Assembly (NCBI GenBank): GCA_963847145.1
Contig: CAWJYN010000003.1
Coordinates: forward strand, 1 to 64,000
Source: JABFRJ01 sp963847145
GTDB lineage: Bacteria > Pseudomonadota > Alphaproteobacteria > Rhizobiales > Hyphomicrobiaceae
Direction: 5' to 3'
Length of the DNA: 64,000 nucleotides
The position numbers and the translations under genes were made by a program. The notes under the pieces were generated by a model. That model saw nothing but the letters and a program-made list of their open reading frames with translations, searched no databases and was not told where the DNA came from. Below, in pieces: positions 1 through 9,416 of this stretch; position 1 is the first letter of the stretch, and each line of letters opens with the position of its first letter.

Positions 1-325
1 TGAGGCGCATAACCGACGTTTTGTATCATGCGCGAGGATATGATGTTGGCTGCCTGAGCCCAGCAGGGCAATCAGCGCCCCAATGCTTCCAACGCCCAAC
101 AACTGCGATCAGGCTGGATCCAGGGCAGCAAAACGCTCGCCTGCCGATGTTAGCGGGCAGCGTGGCGAGAATTTATCTGAGAGACGCATCCTGGGCAAGT
201 AAATCTCACGCCATGAACCGGAACTCCGGTGAGTCCAATATAGTTGGTTGCGGGGGCGTGCAGCATGAAATGCAGCGGGTGTATTCCGTTCGAGGTCAGC
301 GCGTGACCTCGCGGCGCATCAAGGC
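1..325. other. Gene-free window edge
   Basis: No convincing coding region is seen on either strand. The one open frame of about 100 codons has no recognisable domain and an amino-acid composition typical of a chance frame. The notable item is a 14-bp match to the 3' end of the initiator tRNA at 244-257. Confidence 0.5.
244..257 (-). repeat. attL-like copy of the tRNA-fMet 3' end
   Basis: TTGGTTGCGGGGGC occurs here and again at 12227-12240, where it forms the 3' terminal 13 nt of the initiator tRNA plus one flanking base. Both copies have the same orientation, so they bracket about 12 kb of accessory DNA. A repeated tRNA 3' end is the usual footprint of tyrosine-recombinase integration. No integrase gene is visible between the copies, and 14 bp is short, so the reading as an attachment site is inference. 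Confidence 0.45.
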
Positions 326-894
326 TCAGATTTGATCCGCCGATGGCCGCACGGCATCGGCGAACGCTGTCATTCCGCTGCGGGCGAGCGCGTCCAAATA
401 GGCCTCTGCAGTCAATGGCGGATTGCGCATGTCAGCCCGGTCGGCTTCCAGCGCTTCGAGCACGCCGTCACGATCGAGCGCCAGCAGATGCAAGGCAAAA
501 CTGTCGGGCGTCATCGCGGTGATGCCGTGAGCAGCCAGGGCGGAGTTCGGGAAATCGCGCAGGTTCGACGTGACGATGATGCTGGCGCCGCCGTGTATGG
601 CGGCGGCCAGCACGTGGCGGTCGTCGGGATCGGGCAAAACCAGCGTGGCCATCAACGGCTCGTAGCCGGAAACGGTCGCGTCGTTGACGTAGCCTTCCAT
701 GAGCGCCCGCATGCGCGCGATCTTCTCGGGCGGATGTGCGGAAACCGCGCGGCGAGGTTCCGCGTCCACTCCTCGTGCACCCGCTCTGACCAGAGCAGGC
801 GGAACACTTTCTTGCGCGCCAGTTCGAGCAGCACGCTGCGCGTGGCCGCCGGGAACAGCACGTTGGCGTCGAGAAAGGCGGTGAGCACCGTCAC
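326..894 (-). pseudogene. PIN-domain toxin, frameshifted
   Basis: This encodes a PIN-domain protein, a predicted ribonuclease of the VapC-like toxin class. The first 50 residues read from a GTG at 894 and contain the acidic motif LDANVLFP and the glutamate of HEEW. The frame switches near 740, and the rest reads in another frame with DPDDRHVLAAA and TSNLRDFPNSA, the other acidic PIN motifs. Joined, the parts give about 189 residues, normal for the family. The upstream antitoxin gene would overlap it by four bases (GTGA) once its own frame is restored. A single-base indel is the only visible lesion, so this may be a real pseudogene or a sequence error. Confidence 0.7.
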
Positions 895-1365
895 CGCAGA
901 CCGACTCCTGATCGAGCGCGGTCAATTCGCGCAGACTTCGCGGCGCTTCGCCTCGTTGTCGCGCTTGTAGACGAGGACATCCTTGAGCAGCAGCCGTCGC
1001 TGCTTGCCGACATTACGCGCCGGCAGCTCGCCCTTCTCTACGAGGCCGACGACAAACGGCCGCGAGACGTGCAGCAGATCGGCCGCTTGCTGGGTCGAGA
1101 TCTCGGCATCGTCGGCCACCACGGCCACGGCCTTGCCGTCCGCCATCTCTCAGCATGGTGCGGATCAGCGCGCCGCCGACGGCGGCATGTCCAGCGTCGT
1201 CACTTCGTGGCCGGCATCGATGATCTGCAAACGCAGGCTCGTCCGCACCCGGCGCATGGGTTTCCAGACGCGCGACACGTCGTCGGCGATGTGCGCCTCG
1301 TCCTCGGGTGCTACGGTCGGCTCATGATAGTGCTCGGCATGGGAGTTCTCCTTGGCTAGGACCAT
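891..1365 (-). pseudogene. HTH (excisionase-type) antitoxin, frameshifted
   Basis: The C-terminal half has an excisionase/MerR-type helix-turn-helix (STQQAADLLHVSRPFVVG) followed by a basic wing, as in antitoxins paired with PIN toxins. The N-terminal half begins at ATG 1365. Two compensating indels near 1150-1165 separate the halves: restoring one base each side joins ...PPSAA to LIRTMLREMADGKAV, which matches the family layout. A third indel near 930 spoils the end. Restoring single bases in CC and GG runs gives ...LTALDQESGLR and a TGA overlapping the toxin GTG. It would bind its own promoter and neutralise the toxin. All lesions are single-base changes, mostly in short homopolymers. Confidence 0.6.
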
Positions 1366-1612
1366 ATCACATAAACGAAATTTGCGAAACAGATGGATTT
1401 TGTGACTTCGCGCGCGGGCAGGATCGCCGATGGCCTCTAAAAGTCGCCCCCTCTTGCTTTCACATGCTTCTGGCCATCCACGTCGACCATGGAAAGCAAG
1501 GGCGTGCCCAGCTGCGAGAAATCAACTTGATATCGAGCACTTTCTGGGCGCGTCCTGCATCAGCCTTGCTGGTGGCCGGTCAGTCGCACCGTGGACAATG
1601 AACGCTCGCGAA

Positions 1613-2203
1613 CTACGGTGCCGCCTTCCCCTTGGTGAAGCTTTTCGCCCAGCGACCAAGCGCGCGTCCTCGTTGCGGGCGGCATCCTCGTCCTCTGCCG
1701 ATTCGATGTACGCGGAAACCAGCATGTATCTGTCCCAGCCGGGTGCGAAATCGTAAAGCGGATCGATCGCATCTTGTGAAACATTTATACGACGAGGCAC
1801 GCTGGCATCGGCCTCCTTTGGCGCCGTCACGGCCGCCACACGAACCGGCTTATCCGCCCGTCGCCAGAACACGGCCTGATCACTTTCAATCGTCATCGTG
1901 TAGTCCGGAAGATGATTGGTTTGCACCAGCCCGCGCAGGTGCGCGGCGAAGTGCTTGCGGGCCTGCTTCGATCCGGTCCGCGCCTGTAGCTTGTCGATGG
2001 CAATGCGCCAGGTCGACTGCGCGCCGGACTGCTTGCGCGCGATTTCGAGACGCGCCGATCAGCGGCCGGCGGAGCATGAAATACTCGCGGCTGATCGGCA
2101 GCACCTTGGCCGCCTGCAACGCGCGGAACAGCCAGTCAGACAGCTTGATGTCGAGATAACCCAGGCGCTCGGCGAAGCCGCTGCCTCTGCCCTTCTCTTC
2201 CAT
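1613..2203 (-). pseudogene. Replication initiator protein A (RPA family), N-truncated and frameshifted
   Basis: The reconstructed product contains KLSDWLFRALQAAKVLPIS, REYFMLRRPL, then in shifted frames an IARKQSGAQSTW-like helix, TNHLPDYTMTIE and APGWDRYMLVSAYIE, ending KSFTKGKAAP and TAG at 1613-1615. This order is that of the C-terminal two thirds of RPA-type plasmid replication initiators from alphaproteobacteria. The usual N-terminal 100 or so residues are missing upstream of 2203, and at least two further indels (near 2055 and 1650) interrupt the frame. It therefore cannot encode a functional initiator as written. Its presence beside a toxin/antitoxin pair suggests that a plasmid or plasmid-like element contributed to this block. 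Confidence 0.6.
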
Positions 2204-2398
2204 GTGAAATCAAGCGCTTGAGGCGACATCAACTTCTAATGCTTTGACTTCCGTTCTTACGGGGTTGCGGGCAGGGTCGAAGTGATCAACCTGCTATCAC
2301 ATTGATAACGAGTGGTTGGGAGCCGGGTGCAATCTGCGCCATGGGATCGAGCATCTGAGTGCCTCCTCACCTCAGACCGAGTTGACGATGGAGCACTT

Positions 2399-3214
2399 TC
2401 AGCTTTGGGAAGCGGTGTCAGTCCGCTGTAAAACACCGCGCGCCAGGAATATTTCGGTGATGGCGTCGTTGATTTCGTGGAAGCGAGGATGCTTGCGGCC
2501 GCCGAAGCCGCGCGGGCGGGGCATGTCGACCGAAGAACACCGCTCGATTTTGCCGGGGCGCGGTGACATCACGACGACTCTGTCGGCGAGCAGCACTGCC
2601 TCGTCGATGGAGTGAGTGATAAAGAGAACGGTTTTGCGGGTCGTCGATCCACAGTTGCTCGAGATCGAGGCGCATCTGCTCGCGGGTCAGCGCGTCGAGT
2701 GCGCCGAACGGTTCATCCATCATCAGCAACGGCGGTTCATGCACAGAGCGCGAGCAATCGCGGTTCGCTGCTTCATGCCACCGGAGAGCTCGTAGGGCCG
2801 CTTGTCGGCAAAGTCGGCGAGACCGACTTCGGCAAGCAATTCCATGCGCGCGGGCGGTAAGGCCGACGTCGAGTTCGCGCATATCGATCTGGAACAGCAC
2901 GTTATCAAGCACATTGCGCCATTCGAGCAGGATCGGCTGTTGAAAAACGATGCCGCACATCGTGGAGCGGGCCTGGGAACCGCGTTGCCGAAGACCGAAA
3001 TCGGACCCCGGAGGGCCGGTGTCAGGCCGGCGACGAGGCGAAGGAGCGTCGATTTTCCGCAGCCCGACGGCCCGACGATGGCGATGAACTCGCCGGCGGC
3101 GATGTCGAGATCGAACGACCCGAGCGCCACCACTTTTTGCCGCGCCTCCACCGTAGTGGCATTATGATTCGAGATCGACGTAGTCTCGAAATGGCCGCGT
3201 GTCTGTGCTTTCAT
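2399..3214 (-). pseudogene. ABC transporter ATP-binding protein (NitT/TauT type), frameshifted
   Basis: The motifs of an ABC ATPase appear in the right order but in several frames: Walker A GPSGCGKST, Q-loop FQQPILLEW, signature LSGGMKQR, Walker B LLMMDEPFGALDA, and the end VVVMSPRPGKI. At least four indels lie between 3000 and 2600. The start is ATG at 3214 (MKAQTRG). The restored length of about 270 residues fits the SsuB/TauB group, which energises import of sulfonates, nitrate or small aromatic acids. It lies 17 bp after the IclR gene on the same strand, with its permease and binding protein encoded divergently. Substrate unknown. Confidence 0.75.
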
Positions 3215-3231
3215 GGATGCCCCCCCGCGAC

Positions 3232-4052
3232 TCAGCCGAGGCGTGATGGGCTTGCGATTGTTTTCGGCGGCCAGATGCGCGCTGAGCGCGCGGGCCATTG
3301 CCCAGCAGATCGCTGGACAATGTCGGCGTGGCGGCTCAACGGCCAGTCGGACGCTTGGCCCGGCAATGCTGGTGGTGCCCAATGTGCGGCCCGTCGCCGA
3401 TCGCCGAACGGCGACGGCCAACGCCGCGACGCCGGGTTCGGCCTCCTCATCGGATACCGCGAAGCCCCGAGTTCGGATCGCCGACAGATCGCGATGCAGC
3501 GCTGCCGAGTCCGGTAGGGCATTGGGGCCGACATCTGCGGGTAACTGGCGGCGCGGCAATGCCCACGCGTGACCGCAATCCGCTCGGCCTCGTGTATTCG
3601 GCAAGCGTGGCGAGCCATGCCTTACCGTTGGCGGTAGCGTAGCTGACGATGCGGCCGCCCATCGCGGGCTGGTACAACAGACCGGGCGCTGCGCCCTGCG
3701 CCGACCCGATCCAGACGAGCCGCTCGGCGTCGACGATCGTCAGGCGCGCCAGCTCGCGGGTTTTGCGCGCCAGGCGGTCGAGCAAGGCCTCGGTCGCGTC
3801 CGCGATGCCGATCGCCTGCAAGTAGCGCTGGCCGAGCACCGCCATGCGAAAGGTCAGCCGGTAGTGACCGGTGTCGGCGTCCTGCTCGACCCAGCCTTCC
3901 TCGCCCAACTGCTGAAGAAGCCGCTGCACGCTGCTCTTCGGCGGCGTCGAGCCCGTCCGCGAGGTCGGTCAGCCGCGAGCCGCGACCGGATTCGGCCAGC
4001 AGGCCAAGACGCCGAGGCTGTGCGACAGTTGAGACTTGACGACCCGCATCAT
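3232..4052 (-). pseudogene. IclR-family transcriptional regulator, frameshifted
   Basis: The N-terminus from ATG 4052 or 4049 starts MRVVKSQLSHSLGVL. It continues in a second frame with the winged helix (LLAESGRGSRLTDLADGLDA) and in a third with VQRLLQQLGEEGWVEQDADT and the effector domain LARKTRELARLTIVDAERLV ... GLLYQPAMGG. Later pieces (DLSAIRTRGFAVSDEEAEPG, GPSVRL) are typical of the IclR C-terminal domain. Total restored length is about 270 residues, as expected. It is divergent from the permease gene across a 92-bp gap, which suggests that it controlled the importer and the SDR downstream. Several single-base indels make it non-functional as written. Confidence 0.75.
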
Positions 4053-4144
4053 GATGGGACAGTGTTCCATTAGCGATGGCTCGCAGCCTAGAGCGATACG
4101 GTCTGGCGTCAACCGGAAGAAGCAATTGCCGAGGTGCGACACGT

Positions 4145-4936
4145 ATGGTGCCGGCAAAGCTGAAGCTGCCGGCAGCGGACGAGCGGCTGGCGATCGCGGG
4201 CTTCCTGCTGCGTGTGGGAAGTCCTCGTGCGCGCTCGCCGGCATCAAGTCCTACATCCTGCCGGCGCCGTCGGAGATCCTGCTCGAAATCTGGAACCGGC
4301 AGGGCCGCTATCTCGTCGCCGCCGACTACACGCTGCGGCCGATGCTGCTCGGGTTTGCGGCGGCCGTCGTGATCGGCATCGCGCTGGCGCTGGTGGTCGC
4401 GTTCTCGCGACGCATGGAGCAGACGCTCTATCCGCTGCTGATCTTCTTCCAGATCGTGCCGAAGATCGCGGTCGCGCCGCTGTTCATCATCTGGTTCGGC
4501 TTCGGGCTGTTCCCGAAGGTGCTGCTGGTGTTCCTGCTGTCGTTCTTCCCGGTGGTGGTGTCGGCGATCACCGCCTTCCGCTCGGTCGATCCCGACATCC
4601 TGGATCTCGCGCGGACCACCGGTGCCAGCCGCTGGCGCACCTTCTTCAAGGTCGAGCTGCCGCATGCGCTGCCGACGCTGTTCACCGGCATCAAGGTCGC
4701 AGCGGCGCTGTCGGCAACCGCCGCCGTCGTGGCCGAGTTCGTCGCGTCGGACCGCGGCCTCGGCAACATGCTGCTGGAGGCCAACGGCAACCTGAACACG
4801 ACGATGGCGTTCGGCGCGATCTTCGTGCTGACCGCGCTCGGCTTCGCGCTCTACGCGGCGGTCGAACTGGTCGAGCGCTGGCTCATCCCATGGCACGTGT
4901 CGCAGCGCAGCATGTCGACGCCGTCAACCGATCTAA
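4145..4936 (+). pseudogene. ABC transporter permease (NitT/TauT type), frameshifted at both ends
   Basis: The bulk reads in one frame with about six hydrophobic helices and the cytoplasmic EAA-type loop (DLARTTGASRWRTFFKVELP), characteristic of BPD_transp_1 permeases. Phrases such as LFIIWFGFGLFPKVLLVF are typical of the SsuC/TauC group. The start MVPAKLKLPAADERLAIAG lies in a different frame and joins after an indel near 4215. A second indel near the 3' end would restore a TAA at 4934-4936, 21 bp before the binding-protein gene. It forms an import system with the ATPase at 2399-3214 and the binding protein at 4958-5934. Confidence 0.75.
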
Positions 4937-4957
4937 CAACAACACCAGGAGGAAACG

Positions 4958-5934
4958 ATGAAACGCATAACTCGTTACTCGCCGCCGCTGACTCGTCGCG
5001 CTGTATCGCGCGAGCCCGCCGCGGCGCCAGGAAAAGGCGACGCTGCGGCTCAACTGGCTGATCTACGGCTTCCACACGCCGTTCCATCTCGGCGTCGAGC
5101 GCGGCTACTACAAGGCCGAGGGCATCGATCTCGAGATCGGCGAAGGCAAGGGCTCGGCAGCGCCGTGCAGGTGATCGGCGCCAAGGGCGACACGTTCGGC
5201 CTCTCGGACGGCGCCAGCATCATCAACGGCATCACCAAGGGCGCCCCGATCAAGGCCGTCATGGGCATCATGAACACGACGCCGTTCGCGATCATCGCGC
5301 GCGAGGACGCCAACATCAAGACGCTCAAGGATCTCGAAGGCAAGACGATCGCCGCGACCGCGGGCGAGGCCGGCCTCACGATCATGCCGGCGCTGATCAA
5401 GGCCAACAAGCTCGACGAGGCGAAGCTCAACTTCCTGCGCGTCGACGGCGCGACCAAGCTCGTCGCGACGCTGGAGAAGAAGGCCGACGCGATGCTCGGC
5501 GGCTCGGAGAACCAGGCCGTTCATCCTCGAGCAGAAGGGCCTGAAGACGACGGTGCTCAACTATGCCGACTTCGGCGTCAACACGATGGGCCTCGCGATC
5601 CACGTCCATCAGGACACGTTGAAGGACAAGCCGAAGCTGGTCGAAGGCTTCATCCGCGCGACGCAGAAGGCGTACGCGGATGCCGAGAAGGATCCCGCCT
5701 GCGGCGATCGCGGCGGGCATCAAGGTGAAGCCCGACATGGACAAGGACTGGCGCTGAAGCAGCTCAATGCCGGCCTGAAGCTGGTGCGCTCGCGCTCGGC
5801 GCCGACGGTCCCATCGGCCAGATGCACCCGGGCGACTGGGAGATGACGCTCGAGCCTGATGAAAGACTATCAGGAACTCAAGACCGACCTGGAGGCGGAT
5901 GCGTTCTACACCAACGCGCATGCTGCCGAAATGA
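4958..5934 (+). pseudogene. NitT/TauT-type substrate-binding protein, frameshifted
   Basis: An NMT1/THI5-like periplasmic binding protein. The readable central block has IGAKGDTFGLSDGASIINGI, GIMNTTPFAIIAREDANIK and DLEGKTIAATAGEAG, followed in another frame by FGVNTMGLAIHVHQDTLKDK and, after further indels, MKDYQELKTDLEADAFYTN. ATG 4958 follows a good ribosome site (AGGAGG, 7 bp away). The signal peptide is scrambled by an indel near 5030. Restoring the frame at the end gives ...LPK and a TGA overlapping the SDR ATG at 5931. At least four indels are needed. It would have delivered ligand to the adjacent permease. Confidence 0.7.
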
Positions 5935-6705
5935 CGACGCTGCGGTACATCAGCCGGCCAGCGCTTCGCCGGCCGGACGGCCATCGTAACGGGCGGCGCA
6001 CGCGGCATCGGCTTGCGCCATCGCCGCGGCTGGCGGCGAGGGCGCGCGCGTTGCGTTGTGGGACGTCGACGGCCGAGCTGCCGAGACGGCAGCGGCCGGA
6101 CTCGGGTCGGGCACGTCAGCTGCAACAGCGTCGATGTCGCCGACGAGACCGTCCGTCGAGCCGGCGATCGGCGGCGACTCGCCGACCTTCGGCCGCGTCG
6201 ACATCCTCGTCAACAACGCCGGCATCCTTGGCCCGGTCGCGCCGCTCTGGGAGCAGACGCCGGCGGATTTCCGCCGCGTCATGGACGTCAATCTGACCGG
6301 CACCTATCTGGTCTGCCGCGCCGCCGTGCCGCGGATGCTCGCGCAGTCCGGGCCGGCGCGTGGCCGGATCGTCAATGTGTCGTCGATCCAGGGCAAGGAG
6401 GGGATGGCGCTGTCTGGCGCCTACGGATCTCGAAGGCCGGCGTGATCGCGCTGACCAAGATCCTCGGCAAGGAGCTCGCGGCCGACGGCATCCTGGTCAA
6501 TTGCGTCACGCCGGCCGCCGCCGAAACCGACATGGCCAAGGAAATCACGCCCGCGCGGCGCGCCGAGATCGTCGCACGCATCCCCATGGGCCGCTTCGTC
6601 GAGGTCGAGGAGATCGCGGCGATGGTCGCTTTCCTCGCCTCCGACGATTGCGCATTTTCGACCGGCGCGGTGTTCGATCTGTCCGGCGGGCGCGCGACGT
6701 ACTGA
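5931..6705 (+). pseudogene. Short-chain dehydrogenase/reductase, frameshifted
   Basis: Joined segments contain the glycine-rich cofactor motif (TAIVTGGARGIGL, split over two frames near 5980), ILVNNAGILG, the catalytic Ser region (VNVSSIQGKEGMALSGAY) and, after an indel near 6425, SKAGVIALTKILGKELAADG. The Tyr-x3-Lys pair is split across that indel. The C-terminus DLSGGRATY is usual for FabG-like SDRs. About 255 residues after correction. Its start overlaps the stop of the binding-protein gene, so it was co-transcribed with the importer and probably acted on the imported compound. Confidence 0.75.
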
Positions 6706-6720
6706 GCAGGATAGGGCGAT

Positions 6721-7311
6721 ATGACTTCGCAGGCGCCGGCGCGATCATCATCTGGAACGACATCACGCCCGAGGGCCGCGCCGAGTTCTATGACTGGCAC
6801 ATCACCGAGCACATGCCGGAGCGCGTGGCATTCCGGGATTTCTGCGGGGCCGCCGGTACATCGCGGCAATGCCGGACACGAGCCGGAGTTTCTCACACTC
6901 TACGAAACGCTGGCGGCGGCGGTCGCGACCAGCGCGCCCTATCTCGCGCGCCTCAATGCCCCGACGCCGCAAACAAAAAGTACGACCGCGCATTTCCGCA
7001 ATACGTCGCGAGCATTGACTGAGGTGATCCAGACTGCCGGCGAAGGTCCTGGCGGCGTGATGACTACCGTCTGCTTCGACGATACCCGCGACGGGCGCGC
7101 AGCTCTTGCGGCCCTTCGAGCACCGTTGATTGCCAGCACAGCCGTTCTGCCTCGTATCACCGGTGTGCACTTGTGCACGACCGATGCGTCAGCCAGCGGC
7201 GTCAAAACCAGCGAAAGCCGCAACCGTACAGATATTCAAACCCTGCCCATCGGAGCGGTACTGATCGAAGGCTGCGACCTGGAGGCTGTCGCGCCGCGCT
7301 TGATTACTTGA
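6721..7311 (+). pseudogene. Conserved protein, possible dimeric alpha/beta barrel (DUF4286-like), frameshifted
   Basis: The segment GAGAIIIWNDITPEGRAEFY with WHITEHMPERVA, then in another frame EPEFLTLYETLAAAVATSAPYL, GEGPGGVMTTVCFDD and ITGVHLCTTDASAS, matches a widespread uncharacterised family of about 200 residues with a repeated ferredoxin-like fold. The family name is given from memory. ATG 6721 with one restored G yields MTSQGAGAIIIW, so the start is probably right. Two or three indels fall before 6880, and the remaining 145 codons are open. It sits 15 bp after the SDR and probably belonged to the same catabolic unit. No enzymatic role can be assigned. Confidence 0.5.
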
Positions 7312-7446
7312 TCCGTACCTGCAGCTCGAACCGGCGACGTTATCGATCGGCGTCTATCGTCTGGAGCACAGCCGGAGCCCTACCATCGCGAGCCGAGTTC
7401 CGCGAACCGAGACCGCGTTCGACATCATGCTCGTCGCAACACATCG

Positions 7447-7966
7447 CTACATTTTTTGCGGAACATTCTGGGCGAGCAAAGCCGCCGTGTAGAGTTTGGC
7501 CCTGTGGTGCGCGAAACCATCGATCGGAAAACCCATTGCGCCGATGACGATCAAGCGAATGGCCATGCGATGGACGAATAGATGTAGACTGCTGAAGGAA
7601 TTTGCAATGCCAACGATGGCCAGAGCAGCCCAAAGCATCTGCAGCGGAACCCACCAGGCATTGCCCCCGTTAGGACCGTCAAATCGCCCACGCTCGGCCT
7701 GCACAAACTCGACCGGATTTTGAGCATACTGCGCGGGCATGTTCGCCAGCCGCTGGCTGTTGTTGTGGACACCGAAACTGCCCGCCAGAACGGTCACTGC
7801 GGCAAGGAAAACGAGCGGGTAGAATAGTCCCCTGTGCAAGTGTTGTGGCCGGCGTGTTGCCCACTGCCGCTGCCAAGCCTGTTGCGACCAAGCCGAATGC
7901 CGTCAAAAGAATAGCTTCAAACCATTCGCCCGTGTAATAGCTGACCAAACGTTGCGCGAAGTCCAT
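7447..7966 (-). pseudogene. Membrane protein of unknown function, one frameshift
   Basis: The start ATG 7966 (MDFAQRLVSYYTGEWFEAIL) lies 8 bp after the restored stop of the SDR. The first 40 residues and the rest (LHRGLFYPLVFLAAVTVLAG onward) are in two frames joined by one indel near 7840. The joined product of about 170 residues has four hydrophobic segments (residues 15-35, 47-65, 110-130 and 137-152 roughly). I do not recognise the family. It is co-directional with the SDR and downstream of it, so the two probably formed one operon under the divergent MerR gene. Confidence 0.5.
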
Positions 7967-7974
7967 GGTGTTTC

Positions 7975-8877
7975 CTATGCCTTCGGTTTGCCGATCTCCA
8001 GCTTGGCCAAGTTGGAGCCAAACAGCCATTTGGCGAATCCGATTCAACGACAGACAAGGGCTGCAGCAACGAGCGGATCTGCAGTTTCTGGAACAAGCGC
8101 TCCGGAAGGACGGCCTTGAGCAACGCGTACATTTTGGCATCACCACCCGAAACAATATGGAGTTTGCCTTTGAGGTGCGTGGCAGCCTGATAGATCTCGT
8201 TGGCAATATTCGTGGGCGAGGTCACATTGGGCACCGCCTCTTGAGCAGACAGGAAGGTCTTGAAGAAGCCGCATACGGCGCGAACGCCGGGGCATTGGCA
8301 TCGCCACCGTTGTCCAACTTGGTAAAAATCTTAGTGGCGTGCAGGCCGGATAAACAGCTTTCACTTCGATATTGAACGGCGCCAGCTCAATGCCCAGACT
8401 TTCGGTGATGCCGCGCACAGCCCACTTGCTACTGCCATAGGCGGCAATAAGGGATAATTCAATTGGGCGCTGGCAGACGCAAGATTGATGAACATTCCAG
8501 AACGCTTGCCGCGAAAGTGCGGAATGAAGGCCTTTGTGACCTCAAACAGGCCGAACACATTCGTATCGAACTGCCGTTTGATCTGTTCCATACTGGACGT
8601 TTCGGTCGGCCCCATCAGGCAATAGCCGGCATTATTGACGACCACGTCGATGCTGCCGAATTTCTCAATCGCCGCCTGCGCGACGGGTCGACCTGCGAAG
8701 AGTCAGTGACGTCCAACTCGAACAGCGTCACGTTGGGCAGTGCTTCGAATAGGTCGCGATGCTGTTCAATGCTTCGCATCGTAGCGGCCACTTGCCAACC
8801 AGCCCGGCAAATCGCTCGACCGTGGCCTTGCCAAAGCCGGAGTTGGTGCCGGTGATGAAGACCGTCTTGGGCAGCAA
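7975..8877 (-). pseudogene. SDR-family oxidoreductase, frameshifted
   Basis: Segments in different frames give KTVFITGTNSGFGKATVERF, LPNVTLFELDVTDSSQVD, VVVNNAGYCLMGPTETSS, INLASASAQLNYPL, KWAVRGITESLGIELAPFNI and the end GFAKWLFGSNLAKLEIGKPK with TAG at 7975. This is a classical SDR of about 290 residues with an N-terminal Rossmann motif. The Tyr of YxxxK falls at an indel near 8440. The start is uncertain: TTG 8877 precedes CTG-CCC-AAG. At least five indels. It is divergent from a MerR-family regulator, a frequent arrangement for stress- or xenobiotic-induced SDRs. Confidence 0.7.
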
Positions 8878-8971
8878 CCAAGCCTCGTATGGATTACATC
8901 CGGAGGCCCGATGACAGAGCCGGGAGAGGTCTGCTGCCGCCATTTCACATCCATCCGAAGATCTATAACTG

Positions 8972-8985
8972 TGGACCATGGTCCA
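8972..8985. promoter_or_regulatory. Palindromic operator between SDR and MerR genes
   Basis: TGGACCATGGTCCA is a perfect 14-bp palindrome between the divergent SDR and MerR genes, 18 bp before the MerR start at 9003. MerR-family dimers bind such sites in promoter spacers. No convincing -35/-10 pair was fixed, so the assignment rests on symmetry and position. Confidence 0.4.
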
Positions 8986-9002
8986 TGGTCAAGCGGGTTG
9001 TA

Positions 9003-9305
9003 ATGTTGATCTCCGAGTTCGCCCGTACGGCCGGATTAAGCGTCGACACGGTGCGGTTCTACGTGCGCAAAGGGTTGCTCAGCCCGAAGACGACAGCGAA
9101 GGGCGGCTCGAAGCCATATCAGATCTTCAAGTCCGAGCACGTTGAGGCCGCCGCATCATTCGGATGGCGAGTCGCTCGGGTTTTCGATCAAGGAAATTGC
9201 AGCCCTGAACAAGGAATATCGGGCGGCTGGCGTCAGCACGAAGCGGAGTGTCGGAATCATGCATTGAAATCGACAATGAAAAAGGCCGACCAACTCACGG
9301 CTTGA
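9003..9305 (+). pseudogene. MerR-family regulator, frameshifted and cut short
   Basis: From ATG 9003 the product begins MLISEFARTAGLSVDTVRFY followed by VRKGLLSP, the MerR winged helix-turn-helix. The frame shifts near 9160; the continuing domain SGFSIKEIAALNKEYRAAGV with STKRSVGIMH lies in the +1 frame, and a last piece (MKKADQLTA) in the original. The usual C-terminal dimerisation helix and effector end are missing, because the IS21-family element begins three bases after the stop. The gene therefore appears both indel-damaged and truncated by the insertion. It would have controlled the divergent SDR. Confidence 0.65.
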
Positions 9306-9362
9306 TTGTCAACGCCGGAGCAATTTTGTAGCGGCGGGCCGGAGCAATAGTGCATCACTGTT

Positions 9363-9404
9363 GAACGCAAGAAGGCCCCCGCGCGCGGGGGCCTTCTTGC
9401 GTTC
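9363..9404. repeat. Perfect 42-bp palindrome downstream of istB
   Basis: Two 18-bp arms surround GCGCGC, itself self-complementary, so the whole 42 bp is a perfect palindrome. It starts 13 bp beyond the istB stop. A CTCTTTTTTC stretch follows at 9408-9417 on the + strand, so the strongest terminator reading is for transcripts entering the element from the left, antisense to istB. It could also act as a bidirectional terminator. Confidence 0.7.
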
Positions 9405-9416
9405 GCGCCTCTTTTT

